Made by a program: the position numbers and the translations under genes. Of a stretch of DNA of 64,000 bases, positions 1-9,878 are shown one piece after another (positions within the stretch are counted from its first letter, which is position 1; each line of letters starts with the position of its first letter). Source of the stretch: Ornithodoros turicata (Eukaryota > Arthropoda > Arachnida > Ixodida > Argasidae); contig NC_088203.1 of the NCBI RefSeq assembly GCF_037126465.1, positions 100,688,668 through 100,752,667 on the forward strand, written 5' to 3'. The notes under the pieces were generated by a model. It worked only from the letters and a program-made list of their open reading frames with translations. It was not told where the DNA came from and made no database searches.

Positions 1-123
1 TTTTTTGCGACAGTCGTGACATTCCCTGTTTCCTGTGCAGTGGAACCACAAAAGCAGATGCTGAGCCTGATGCCGTCGTCGATCCGCCAGTGAAAATTGC
101 AGTGCTCCTATAGTGATGTTACA

Positions 124-591
124 TCATAGATAGACAATGCTGTCACAGCACTGAAGATAACAAAGTGCACTCCAGGCACCGTGTATTCCAGGCACGGAGA
201 TGCAAATCCAGGGTAGTACTAGAGTCCAAATAGGTTTGCTGAGTCGCTCTTGGCACCTGTTTGTCACATATACCATGGCTCTGCTTGGGTGATTCGTCGA
301 GTACGAGTGGTATTTCTCATAGCACGACAGCCTGAAGCTGTCGTTTGCCCTAGCTTCACTTAGAGCCAGTACCACAAAACGATTAACATGAACGAAATCG
401 CGGAAGTCGCCCATTTTCTGCTGTAGACTATTACAGTTCCACGGAAGATAGATAGTGGCAGACTTTGTGCGAAGGTGTCGCTCAAAATGTACAAATGAAC
501 CCTTTAAGAGTTCATTTGTCGATTTGCCGGCTCGAATGGCACGATGAGTTGTACGATGCGTCGTACATTTACATGGACAGTACATTTCCAT
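124..591 (-). pseudogene. LINE ORF2 N-terminal endonuclease relic
   Basis: A 155-codon open frame whose residues 46-114 resemble the start of the apurinic-type endonuclease (EEP fold) of non-LTR retrotransposon ORF2. WNCNSL lies at residues 51-56, an FRDFVHVNRF stretch follows, and LSEAR at 77-81 supplies the acidic residue expected in the LxE motif. A SRAMVYV strand follows at 103-109. In a live element this enzyme nicks target DNA to prime reverse transcription. After about residue 115 the similarity fades in this frame and seems to resume in another, so the piece is frameshifted. The first 40 residues have no recognisable counterpart, so the annotated ATG is probably not the original start. 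The rest of the endonuclease and the reverse transcriptase are missing at the window edge or decayed. The LINE assignment is fairly secure; the clade (I/R1-like) is a guess. Confidence 0.7.
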
Positions 592-857
592 TCCACTACA
601 AGATATAGACAGACCTAACCGCTTTGCACAGGCAGTACATCGGGAGTTGCTGTAGTTGGTCGCGGAAAAGGTAAGACAAACATTGTCTAATCGCTTCTGT
701 GACTTGAAAAGAATACAAGAAATACTTTAGGCCTAGAAACGAAGAGCAGTGAAAATCATCCGACGGCACTGAGTGCTCGTCGTCGTCGTTTGTATGCTGT
801 CGTACCTTGATACCATGTACTTTTACCTTCAGTCACGTTGTTTAACAGTTATGTCCT

Positions 858-1457
858 TGTCACACGGGCAGTCTTAACCGCAGTCCGCTTAACGACCGTT
901 ACCCTTTCAAACCGAGGTTATCGTGAACCACGGATTGTTGTTGTCACACTGCAGTTTGTGACATCTTAGCAGTGACCACGTGATTGTGACACAAGCGCCA
1001 GGTATATTTTGATTACGCTGTATTGTGGGGCTACGGCTGGGGGAAGAACAGGCGTCGAAGGAAACGGCTCTTTATTGCAGGACTTACATTCACCAAGATG
1101 GCACGGCTTGGAATTACGCTTCGTTCTCACGCGCGCTCGTCTTCTCGAGTCGTCGTATTCTACGCTAGAGCACTGCTTCCATACTCACAGCATGTCACGA
1201 AAAGAAGAGGGCATATTGGCACTCACAAAGCTTAATAATCATTAAATACACGGTACGTACATGATTATTTGCGGGAAATATCATTACACGCGTATTGACT
1301 TCAGGAAATGGGAATCGTGAAACCGTGGTTACCTCGCGAAACCGAAGTCGCCAAGCTCGGTTTCCCATAACCGCGGTTCAGCGGCGCAACCTCCGTTCGG
1401 TCGGCCGTGTGACTGCTGCCGCTGCTGCTAACCGCGCTTATCGCTGCCCGTGTGACA
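858..1457. mobile_element. Candidate TIR element bounded by TGTCACACGGGCAG
   Basis: A perfect 14 bp inverted repeat, TGTCACACGGGCAG at 858-871 and its complement at 1444-1457, bounds about 600 bp. Related TGTCACGTGGGCAG occurs again at 2783, so the motif is repetitive here. The interior has ORFs of 70-79 codons overlapping in several frames with no known domain. No clean target duplication was found. The alternative is two independent solo ends. Confidence 0.35.
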
Positions 1458-2582
1458 CGCCGGCTGAAAGGCGCAAACGGACTGCTGCTCTAGTCTGCTT
1501 CTGGAAGGACACGAGTCTCATCCTACGCCTTTAACAGGCGTAGTCCCGTGACATCTAAGCAGCTCCTATTTTGCTGGCTCTGAACCGAGCCTTTTTGTCC
1601 TCGATGGCCACCCAAGATCGTCACCGCGGAGTGATGTTCTGTGTTGTGTCTTGTGTTGTGTTGTGCTCTGCGTCCTCCTTGGCCGCCATGAGATCAACAC
1701 TGCGGAATGAACTGCTGCCTGAAAACCCCATCCATCTAACCTCATCCTCATCTAACCATCTACCTCGTCCTCGTGACGTTGCTCGCTACAAGCGCGGCCG
1801 ACCACGGCGAGCTGTTGCACCACCACCACCACCACCACCACCACCACCTTTTAATAATTTGTACTTTGTAGTCTCTTTGCAACATATTGTTGAGTGAATA
1901 TTGTAACCCCACACGCTTTGCCTGTCACAAAGGGCCGGTAGCTAGCGAGTAAATCAAGAGAGACGGCAGACGCACGGAAGAATATCGCGTAAATTCTCCA
2001 CGTCCCGTCATGCATCCTGACGAAGTCCCCTTCGCATGCCTTTACCGCCCAGCTCTATCAGTCTTTATTCTGCTCCACAAAAGGCTAAAAGTCCTATGTG
2101 CGAGTGAGTGCCTAGGAACGCGGCCGTTTAGGAGGGACAAATTAAAGTTCAGCCACGTGCTTTTCCAGGATCTCATCGCGGAGTGCCTCGCAGTCCATCA
2201 GTTCAAATTAACGTCCTCACTGAGAGCACGACCGCTTGAACGAGCTACCTTGCCGCACGACTGAACGGCAGTTTAAAGGCGAACGGTCTATTGTTGATCT
2301 AAGCCAGACCCTTTGACGGCCCGTCCGTGCTTCCAATCTAATTAAGGTGTACCACGTTCGTGTACTTCGGTCGAAGTTCCTTCCTATATCTTATCGTGAC
2401 GTAATTGCGTTTTTCTTTCTGGAGTGTTGGATCCGGCTTATGGACTTCGTCGAAGTAACATTTCTTTACTGACAATATTCCGGTGTTAATAAATCATTAC
2501 CGGTCGAATAATATGTGAAACTGTCAAGGAACGTAAGCAGGTCTTCATGCAGTCAATGATCGTGATCATGATCTCGTTTTTC
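1458..2582. other. No gene seen
   Basis: No recognisable coding sequence. A CAC/ACC triplet run at 1818-1848 creates a proline or histidine tract in overlapping short frames on both strands, which I read as a microsatellite rather than a protein. A poly-T tract lies at 2577-2592. Confidence 0.5.
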
Positions 2583-2639
2583 TTTTTTTTTCTGCATAAA
2601 ACTCTGTAAACGCAATGATCTGAAACACGTCTTCCAATC

Positions 2640-2740
2640 AACACTTCTTCAGGTAACCTGAAGAAGTGTTGTCTCGTGCACGAAAGTCTTGTCTACCATG
2701 TGTAAATAAATAAGTTGCTCCTACCGTTTAATATCACTCT
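2640..2740 (+). mobile_element. Partial copy of the TTAA-flanked fold-back element
   Basis: From 2655 to 2740 the sequence closely follows the right arm of the element at 11170-11501 (GAAGAAGTG, GTGCACGAAAGTCTTG, CCTACCGTT, ending ATATCACTCT). The right flank TTGA is one base from the TTAA next to the other copy. Only a stub of the left arm remains, forming a short 31-base palindrome at 2640-2670 centred on the junction. Confidence 0.6.
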
Positions 2741-2782
2741 TTGATTTACCGAGTACTACTTCAAGTACTGCCCATCATTGCC

Positions 2783-2942
2783 TGTCACGTGGGCAGTTTT
2801 CAGTGACGATTGAAACCAGTGACCCAGCGTGTGAACCTGTCAAGAAGCATTGGATCTAATGCTCTTTGAGATGTTGTCACGTGGCACGTCTGCAGGCGCT
2901 ACGCATGGCCATTAGTTTCAATGGTCATTGAAAACTGCCCGT
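2783..2942. mobile_element. 160 bp fold-back MITE
   Basis: Imperfect terminal inverted repeats of about 30 bp: GGGCAGTTTTCAGTGAC near 2791 matches the complement of GGTCATTGAAAACTGCCC ending at 2940, with GATTGAAAC paired to GTTTCAAT. It shares its outer motif with the candidate element at 858-1457. There is no coding capacity and no clear target duplication. Confidence 0.5.
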
Positions 2943-3260
2943 ATAATTAGACTGGTAGCCGTAAAACAGCCTGGGTATAATTGTCACAAAGTGTCGTACG
3001 CCCCGCGATGGTCCCCCTTTATGTCGCCAATGGTCGCCGCAGCGAGTTGTGCGAAGTTTTACTTTAAGAACGTCGACAGTTTTATTGGTCTGTCTGCAGT
3101 CCTGGGGAATGTATGATCGAGTGATCCGGTCTTTTTGATATTATATATTCCAAGTGTTCATCGGAAGACATGATCATATAAGTCATAACACATTCATATA
3201 TGTATTCAGTATAGCATGAAAGGAACTATACCAACATGCTTAGGAATTTTTTTAAAATCC
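2943..3260. other. No gene seen
   Basis: Short ORFs only. An AT-rich stretch near 3140-3240 precedes the SINE. Nothing else is recognisable. Confidence 0.4.
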
Positions 3261-3517
3261 CGTGTTAGCGCCGCGAAGCAACTGTGGCTATGAGCGGCGT
3301 ACAGATATGGACATATGGAGAGACGACAGCAGGAAGGAGCTGGGGACAGGGGGTGTTAGTATGCGTCCTGGGCCGACTTCAAGGGGAAATGTGCCGACAT
3401 TACATCTGGAAAGTCTTCGGAAAACCCAGGGAAAACCTAAGACAGCACAGTCGGTGATAGGATTCGAACCCAGTCTCGGCGTGGAAATCGATCATCCTAA
3501 CCACTACGCCACGGTAT
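3261..3517 (-). mobile_element. SINE, family A body with a variant tRNA-like head
   Basis: Reads on the minus strand. The tRNA-like head near 3450-3515 has a B box GGTTCGAATCC and an A-box-like GTGGCGTAGTGG. It is followed by the family A body (GTCGGCCCAGGACGCATACTAACACC region) and the end CAGTTGCTTCGCGGCGCTAACACG at 3261. The 93-codon ORF on the opposite strand is only the SINE read through. The head differs from the family A copies at 26426 and 57270 and more resembles the family B/C heads. Confidence 0.75.
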
Positions 3518-4571
3518 TACACGGTCCCTCTCTCTACATATAGCTCCTCGCAACAAAACGATGAAGTGTACGTTCGCATACGTATGGCATGGTTCTCTGA
3601 CAGTTCTCACTTAATCCCAATCCTCGGCGTCACATGAAAGGTTCACGAAAAGTATTCCGCGCACATCACCTATGCGTATGACGTCACGCTTTTCCCACCG
3701 GTCTAGATCTTGGCGACGACGAAACGTTTCACCAGGTTGGTCTCTAAACATATCCCGCGATAATCTTCCGCACCTGTTGTAAGGCAGCAGCCAGCAGAAA
3801 CCCATCTGCATATGCATGTTCCCACCAGCGCCGCCTAACGTACGTGCAAAGTGTGGAAGCGCCAGAGCGTGTATCAAGTAATCCAATCAACGTGGATAAG
3901 AGTCTCCTCCTCAGTCGCCTCATGCTTTGTTGAGGAAAGACAAAGCATGCGACGACTCTAAGAAACACACACGTGCGGAGAAAGCAAGGGCCGCTACAGA
4001 AAGCGTTTCCAAGTGTCTCGCCCGCAGCTGTTGAAAGCGCTGGAGCGTCGAAGGCCAATCGAATGTGCGCCAGAATCGATGCGCTAATTAGCCTTGGGCA
4101 GGGCTGGTGGGCCGAAAGCCTATGGCCGTCGTTCAGTCCACAGTTCAGCCTTTGCAAATAAGTTTCGAGAAAGAAAAAAGTTAGTACTGTGCCTTACGCG
4201 TTTGATGCTCTGGGTTCATTCTTCGTGCATCGTCGTTAGGTTGGTTATGCTATAACTCCCTACAATTGTTGTGACTTTGCCAACAATTCGTGCCTGGTTG
4301 AATACGTAGTGTACAGCGGGACGTTATTCAATCCGAGAGATATTGGAGACCCTTAGTACCCTGTGTTTACATTCTCACCGGCGGTGAGACATTCCGTGTC
4401 ATGATCGCCATCCATTTGTTCTTGTTGTTGTTTCTCATCCTTTCTTCACGGCTAGAGATGCATGGTGTTCTCAACATTATTGAACAGATATTAAACGCAG
4501 ATTGACGTTGTGTATGTTTAAACTGAATTGTCTTTACCCTCTAATGTCAATGCAGTGAATCTTTCAACTGT
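3518..4571. other. No gene seen
   Basis: Overlapping ORFs of 62-137 codons at 3611-4161 on both strands have no motif I recognise and shadow one another. No repeat structure was identified. Confidence 0.4.
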
Positions 4572-4648
4572 TCATTGACACATGCTTTCATGCAGGACCT
4601 GCGCTTCATCACTGAAGTGCAAGTTCTGCAGGAACGCATGAGTCAATA
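4572..4648. repeat. 75 bp hairpin
   Basis: An imperfect inverted repeat: ATTGACACATGC on the left pairs with GCATGAGTCAAT on the right, and an inner TGCAGGACCTGCGCTTCA pairs with TGAAGTGCAAGTTCTGCA. It could be a degraded miniature element or a chance structure. Confidence 0.4.
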
Positions 4649-4951
4649 AACATCATCTGGTCATGCGTGTGTCATCAATGTGTCATCTCGTCACGCAGTC
4701 ACCCATGAGCAAGGAGCCGACCTAGCTACGACACGTCGGGTGTCCCCTTCCTGTACATTGGTTGGAGATTTTCGTTACTATGAAGCACATTTGCCCCACG
4801 AGCGATTCTTCTCGTAACCATCAGGCGCAACCTGTCCATCACTTGGCTCTCCTCCGAAGACATCCAATCGCAATGGCTGGATGCCCTGGCGTCATTTCCG
4901 AGGCTTAAACTCCGCAGCCCAGCCACCGCGGGTTACGAAGGCGACACTATA

Positions 4952-5244
4952 GGGTTTATTCAATGACGTAACCTCGCCGCCATATTGTAGGTCCCTCGAA
5001 GTCTTGTTGCCGCATTCGTATGCTGCCATACGCTTTTTGGATGACTATTAACGTCGAAAACATGGATATTACTTGGATATGCTACAAATCACACAGCGCA
5101 ATAATTTTGAAGCGCCAAATATACGGTGACTGCGATACGGGTAGTGACTTGGATGGGACCTACAATATGGCGGCCGATGGCTGCGCATCTGCTTGCTAGC
5201 GACAGTGGCGGTCTCCTATGGATGACGTCATGGGAATAAACCCC
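4952..5244. mobile_element. 293 bp MITE with GGGTTTATTC ends
   Basis: The left end GGGTTTATTCAATGACG and the right end, whose complement reads GGGGTTTATTCCCATGACG, are inverted copies. An inner pair, GCCGCCATATTGTAGGTCCC and its complement at 5155-5175, extends the stem. TA precedes the left end and AT/TA follows the right, which suggests a TA target site. The right arm contains a perfect ATGACGTCAT. There is no coding capacity. Confidence 0.65.
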
Positions 5245-6989
5245 ATAACACCACGGAATCTTTCCCCGCACTTCATGTAAAGTATTTCACGATAATGTGT
5301 TCTTGAATACGTTCTTGCAAACTGTCAACCGCATTTTCAGTTCTCGCTCTCGTGCGATTGGACGAAGGGGATGATACTGACATTTTATCGCGCCGTCTCA
5401 GCCCTTTCACCACACCACCACCACCACCGCGGTGTAAGATATATATATATAGTTAGGTGAGGAAGCTCCCGGCGCTCGATCGGCTTCATAATCTTTACAT
5501 CCGCCTCCGTTTTTCCGCGGCTCTCACTAGATGGCGCGAAGAAGAGAGACATGGGATGAGAAGAGCGCGTTGAAGTATATGCGTTCACATTAATTTCAGA
5601 GTGGTAGACCCTGGAAATCATGCTATCCATGAAGTGCTTTTCGCAGACACTGTCAGTAGGACGAATGGCTCGATCCTGATTGCATGGTCCCATATTGCCA
5701 GCCTTTGAGCGTCTACCCATTACTGTGCATGCAGCCACTCACTGATTTTGCGTCGTCTTCAGAGTGTTGTCACGTTTGGATTTCTCGAGGAAAAACCGGA
5801 GGTCCAACGACACCCAGCGACCCAAGACGTCAGCTTATATAAGCACAGAGCATGGGTCCGAGAGTCCGATACCACAGTGAAAGCTACCCTTTATTTCACA
5901 AAAATATCTACAAAACAACAGAACCAAGGCTGTTCCCTCGACGATGCCCTGCTTTTACAAGCTGCAATAAAATTCGGGGTGCAAAAGAAAGCGAAAATGA
6001 AACGAACTCGTCGTTATGGCCGTTATTGTAACACGTTGCTATTCCAAATCAATACTGTTAAATTAGTAAACGATGTTTTGACAAGCTTCTACAAGATATA
6101 GACTCTCCAAAAGCACCAAAACAAGCTATGCATCCTATCACGTCGCTACACTGCGCGAGAGCTCAATTTGAGCAGCCCCGTACTTTGCGATTTTGCCAGT
6201 GTCAAGTTTGGAACAGAGAAGCCCACGAATGTCAGCGCCACATCTTGCATAGAGAGAGAACCCTGAACGACCTTGAACCTTATCTGGTCGGCGCCTCGCG
6301 GGCAGCGGTGCCGTGATCGCCACTACCTCGCGCCGGGTGGTATATATCGAGTTCCTCACCGCACGAAAGGAGCGTACTCTCTGCTACTTAAATTTCGCTT
6401 GTAAGCTATCAAGGGACCGTCTAAAGAATGTTAGTGAAGGGGAAGGGGATGTGGACTAAGGAAGTTCAAAGCCAACCCTCGTACCACAGCGAGGTATCAC
6501 GGAGGGTTGAATGAGGGAATTGGTGAGAAGGTTGGACACGGCTAAAAGATGCCAACCTCGTAGCAACCATAGTAACTTTTTACCTCACTGCATCCAAGTG
6601 GGGCAACAAGCTCAATGCACTGCCATAGGTTACGACAAAGATCTTCAAGGGCCTTCATATCCTTCAAACTACTTTGATTTATTTTAATTATGGGGCCGAT
6701 TTTCGAATTTTGGCCCACGACGAACAATTAGAAAATAGCTCTCTACCCAAGAAACGCCATCATGACATTGGTAGACAGACTAAAACCGAAACAAATCTGA
6801 AGCGGAGTGCTGGGTTCCACGAGTAGGCACTTGTTCGCTGCCCCTTACTGACAGAAAAGTAGGACCGCGAAGGTCGCGTCACTTTCAGGGACCATTGTAA
6901 TCCCCTCAAAACTGTGGCTTTCGGGCGCGATCTTGTTCGCCCATAGCTTCGAGCGTAGTTCAACTCTACCAAATTGGTGGCGCTGTCGA
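5245..6989. other. No gene seen
   Basis: Contains a CCA-type microsatellite at 5407-5430 and a short TA run near 5440-5453. ORFs of 117 codons at 5385-5738 (minus) and 5748-6101 (plus) show no domain, signal peptide or conserved motif that I can recognise and are not supported as genes. Confidence 0.4.
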
Positions 6990-7050
6990 ACACTATGACG
7001 TCAATTTTTTACAAACAGGGAGAGCTCTATTAGATTTCTCTGCATTGAAA

Positions 7051-8060
7051 CTGGGGTTCCGCATTTTCGGATTTAATTCAAAAACATCGAAATCAAATTT
7101 TAAATTTTTAAATTTCCCTCATTTATTTTTTATCGAAAAACATCGAATACAGTGGAACATTCCAGGAACCATGACAGATAAATTGCTGCACTTATAAACA
7201 TGCAATAAACATGCCAATATCTATGCAATAAACAATAAACATCCAATAAACAATGCATCTCCTTTATCACTCTTCTTTTCTTAGTAATTGCTATGGTTGG
7301 ATTATCTGTGATCACATTGAGTGTTCCAGGGTCAATCCTTTTGTCCCGGATCGGGTGCGCTGGTTGGAATCTCATTCTTCTGTCATTGTAGGTGCTCCAC
7401 CGCGCTTGTGAACCTTTTAGGGACGTGATGTCCAGTAGAATCTCGGTCACCGGCCTTTAGCTGTCTAGTGGAGGGCTACAACAGTACGTACACCTCCACT
7501 TTCGACGTACGGCGGTCCTGTCTTTCGGCGGCACCGAGGATGGAAAGAAAAAAGAACAGGCGGGCCTCAGACTACGTTTGCGAGAATCAAGATTTTGAAC
7601 TCTCAGGGAAGAAAGATGTTGTGGTATGCAAGTATTGTCGCGTGACAGTTAATGTGGGCTGTGGAAGAGGTGCGGCGCGTATATCTGAGCACGTGCAATC
7701 GCGGCACCACGTGAATCTGAAGAATACTCGTAACGAACAAGGTGAGCTAACGCCTTCCGGTCATTTCTTGCATCACTTTATAAAACTCGACTAAATAGAA
7801 AGACAGGAGCTGTTCCTTTGAGGCACTTAGATTTGGACATGTTAGTCACGTAGTCAACAGGTCATTCCTCCTACCAAGCAGCGTTAGACGCTCACAGCAC
7901 TGAAATTACATTGTAATTGTTATTCGCCGATAACTGTCGGGTAAACCATGTACACGCAAGGAAAAACATCGAAAAACTCCGATTTCGCGAAAATAAATAA
8001 ACATCAAAAAACATACGCCGAATCCGCCGAAAAATAAACATCGAAAACGCGGAACCCTAA
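7051..8060. mobile_element. 1.0 kb TIR element carrying a zinc-finger ORF
   Basis: The ends CTGGGGTTCCGCATTTTCG (7051) and the complement of CGAAAACGCGGAACCCTAA (ending 8060) form inverted repeats of about 19 bases. Subterminal AACATCGAAA motifs recur at both sides. The element sits exactly where the LINE reading breaks off at 8061 and resumes at 7050. Its only notable ORF is the zinc finger at 7468-7794. I could not confirm an 8 bp target duplication, so a hAT assignment rests on the zinc-finger type alone. Confidence 0.6.
7468..7794 (+). CDS. BED-like / CGGBP1-like zinc-finger ORF
   Basis: A 108-residue frame. A more likely start is the second Met (residue 25, MERKKNRRAS), giving about 84 residues. 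After a basic N-terminus, residues 50-56 read VVVCKYC (Cys-x2-Cys) and residues 72-79 read EHVQSRHH, giving a C2H2 spacing like BED-type fingers of hAT transposases and of CGG-binding protein 1, itself derived from a hAT element. Such fingers bind DNA, in transposases near the element ends. Downstream of the finger the protein soon stops, so no RNase H-like catalytic domain is present. It is either a truncated transposase exon (a donor may lie near AACAAGGTGAGC at 7735-7746, where the frame reads N-E-Q) or a small stand-alone DNA-binding protein. It lies centrally inside the TIR element at 7051-8060. Confidence 0.5.
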   Translation: MEGYNSTYTSTFDVRRSCLSAAPRMERKKNRRASDYVCENQDFELSGKKDVVVCKYCRVTVNVGCGRGAARISEHVQSRHHVNLKNTRNEQGELTPSGHFLHHFIKLD

Positions 8061-8360
8061 ATATAACTTATGCTCATATGCCCAGAAAAATAAGGTTTGC
8101 AGAATCTCATGTGCGGTACTTATACGAGAGGTACCGCGAACCAATGTCACCACATCGTCCGCAAACGATAACGTCCGACAACCTGTGGGCGCTTTAATAT
8201 TTAACATGGGGTTTGTAGCCATATTCCGAAGAAGGGCACTTAGCGACTACCCCTGAGGTCAGCCCATATCAGTCTGTCCGGAAATCCTGTTTTCCCCCTG
8301 GTGTCCGTTTGGAGTATTTTATCTTCCAGAAAGCTCCGAATAGTACTACTAATAATACTA

Positions 8361-8649
8361 ATTAGGTATTTGGGAGCATCTACTTTCCTCGCCTCTTCCA
8401 TGATCACTGATAAAAGCGCCCTTACTATCGGATATTAGCAGAGAATGAATCCTATGTAACTTATATTCCCATAAATTAGGTGGTTATGTTGATTTGATTT
8501 GATTAAAAAAGTGGTTATGTTAAAAAAAAACATTTTTATGGCAGATTTATTATGTATCAACCAAAACTGATTGTCATGTTGTTTACCATGTGTGTGTAAC
8601 CAATGGCATAAGCGATCTTGGTAGTGTTTCTTTTTTTTTTCTTTTTTTT
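8361..8649. other. LINE spacer and A/T-rich tract
   Basis: Lies between recognisable pieces of the LINE relic. It contains GATTTGATTTGATT near 8493 and a poly-T tract at 8630-8651. No reading can be followed here. Confidence 0.4.
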
Positions 8650-8715
8650 TTCAGACATGTATACTTTCCAAACCACCGGGTAGTGGCCACTCTTCAACCA
8701 TCTGTTAAACAGACA

Positions 8716-9005
8716 ACCAGTGGCATGGCAGAACGGATTGAGGCGTCAGGGTTGTGCTGAGTACTGAGAGGTGGTGCGTTCGAATCCTACCACCGGCTGT
8801 GCTGTCTGAGGTCTTCCATGGGTTTTCCGAAAACTTTCAAGACTAATGTCGGTACAGTTCCCCCTTGAAGTCGGCCTAGGACGCATACTAACCCCCCTCA
8901 GTGCCCCACTCTCTTTCCTACTGTCCTCTTTCCATCTGTCCACATCTGTACGCCGCTCATAGCCACAGTTGCTTCGCGGTGCTAACACGGAATGAAAAAA
9001 GAAGA
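8716..9005 (+). mobile_element. Family A SINE with 9 bp target duplication
   Basis: The tRNA-Leu-like head starts near CCAGTGGCATGGC, has the B box variant GTTCGAATCC, then the family body and the end CAGTTGCTTCGCGGTGCTAACACGG with a short A-rich tail. AAACAGACA occurs at 8707-8715 and 9006-9014, a direct repeat flanking the copy. The flanks are LINE coding sequence on both sides. Confidence 0.85.
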
Positions 9006-9160
9006 AAACAGACAGAGCAACAGCTCGCTGTGTGACGTAATCGCAGGCACGACAATATTGCAAAATTAACCCCGTCAGGTCCTGGGGCAGCGCTTTTCTG
9101 CATGCCACGAAATATTTGTGATAACTCCATCTGTGAAATTTCCGAAAAGGGTAAGATCAC

Positions 9161-9689
9161 TAGAAGCCCCGGAATACTTCGGGGTCAGCAACAATGTATT
9201 ATAAAGCCGATCATACAACAACAACAACAATAAATGAATACGGTTCCGCAGTACAAGTGGTAAAAGAGGCATCATGATGACTTTTTAACCACGTGAACAC
9301 GTTGCAGTACATCTCAAATGCATTGTATTGTGGTGATAGTCCTGACTTTACCCACAGTATCTCTATAAATGTCTACAGACAGTCTCCTACCCTGCAGTGA
9401 ATTCAGCCCTTCCTCTCAGGCCCTTTTCTTGGGAGGGCCTCGATATTCCCGGTTGCAGAATTCCCGGTCTTGAAACACACCTTGTCGAAGCAAGGAAAAT
9501 CAAGGAGAATCCTCGACTGCTTCGTAAGGTGATATGCTGTTTGTCCCCATGTGATTATGCATCGCTACTTGACCACTTAAATTCACGTATTTTCGGTTTA
9601 TGTACAAGTCGTTTCAGCAGCCGTTAGGCTTAGCAGGGCGGACGCGACAGAACAGCACGTTGTTTCATTATTAGGTTAGTCCAAGTTCG
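9161..9689. other. No gene seen
   Basis: A short CAA repeat near 9218-9230 may be the tail of a retroelement. The 76-codon ORF at 9397-9627 has no recognisable feature. Confidence 0.4.
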
Positions 9690-9878
9690 AGGTGGGGTGG
9701 GGAGTGTGCGTCCTGGGCCGACTTCTAAGGGAACTGTGGCGACATATGTCTGAAAGCGTCTGAGGAAAACTCAGGAAAAACCCCAGAGAGCACATCCGGC
9801 CCCGGGATTCGAACCCGGGTACCGTCAGTCTCGACGTGACATGGCCAGCACGCTAACCACTGAGCCACGGGAGCTGGT
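9690..9878 (-). mobile_element. Family B SINE, 3'-truncated
   Basis: Minus strand. The head reads CTCCCGTGGCTCAGTGGTTA (A box TGGCTCAGTGG) and GGTTCGAATCCC (B box), then the body up to GTCGGCCCAGGACGCACAC. The 3' third found in the copy at 16558 is absent. Confidence 0.75.

Larger units (their letters stand above)
6990..9160 (-). pseudogene. LINE reverse-transcriptase relic with two insertions
   Basis: Four minus-strand pieces lie in the right order for a non-LTR reverse transcriptase. (1) 9053-9160 has KSAAPGPDGVNFAIL, the PDG motif near the domain start. (2) Below the SINE, 8650-8706 reads LFNRWLKSGHYPVVWK, the conserved LF-N-x-G-x-P-x-WK block. (3) 8230-8410 carries EEARKVDAPKYLI and SFLEDKILQTDT. 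(4) 8065-8222 holds SFADDV, the catalytic box with its paired aspartates at 8154-8159, then WAYEHKLY. The frame runs on beyond the zinc-finger element at 7050 as FNAEKS. The enzyme copies the element's RNA into DNA at the target site. Frame changes and stops show it is dead. Clade R1/I-like is inferred from the APKYLI and FADD context. Confidence 0.75.

Noticed and set aside
3262..3543. 93-codon ORF with RSNCGYE and RPGPTS
   Set aside because: The same peptide fragments recur at 8746-9108, 14927-15124 and elsewhere; they are SINE translations.
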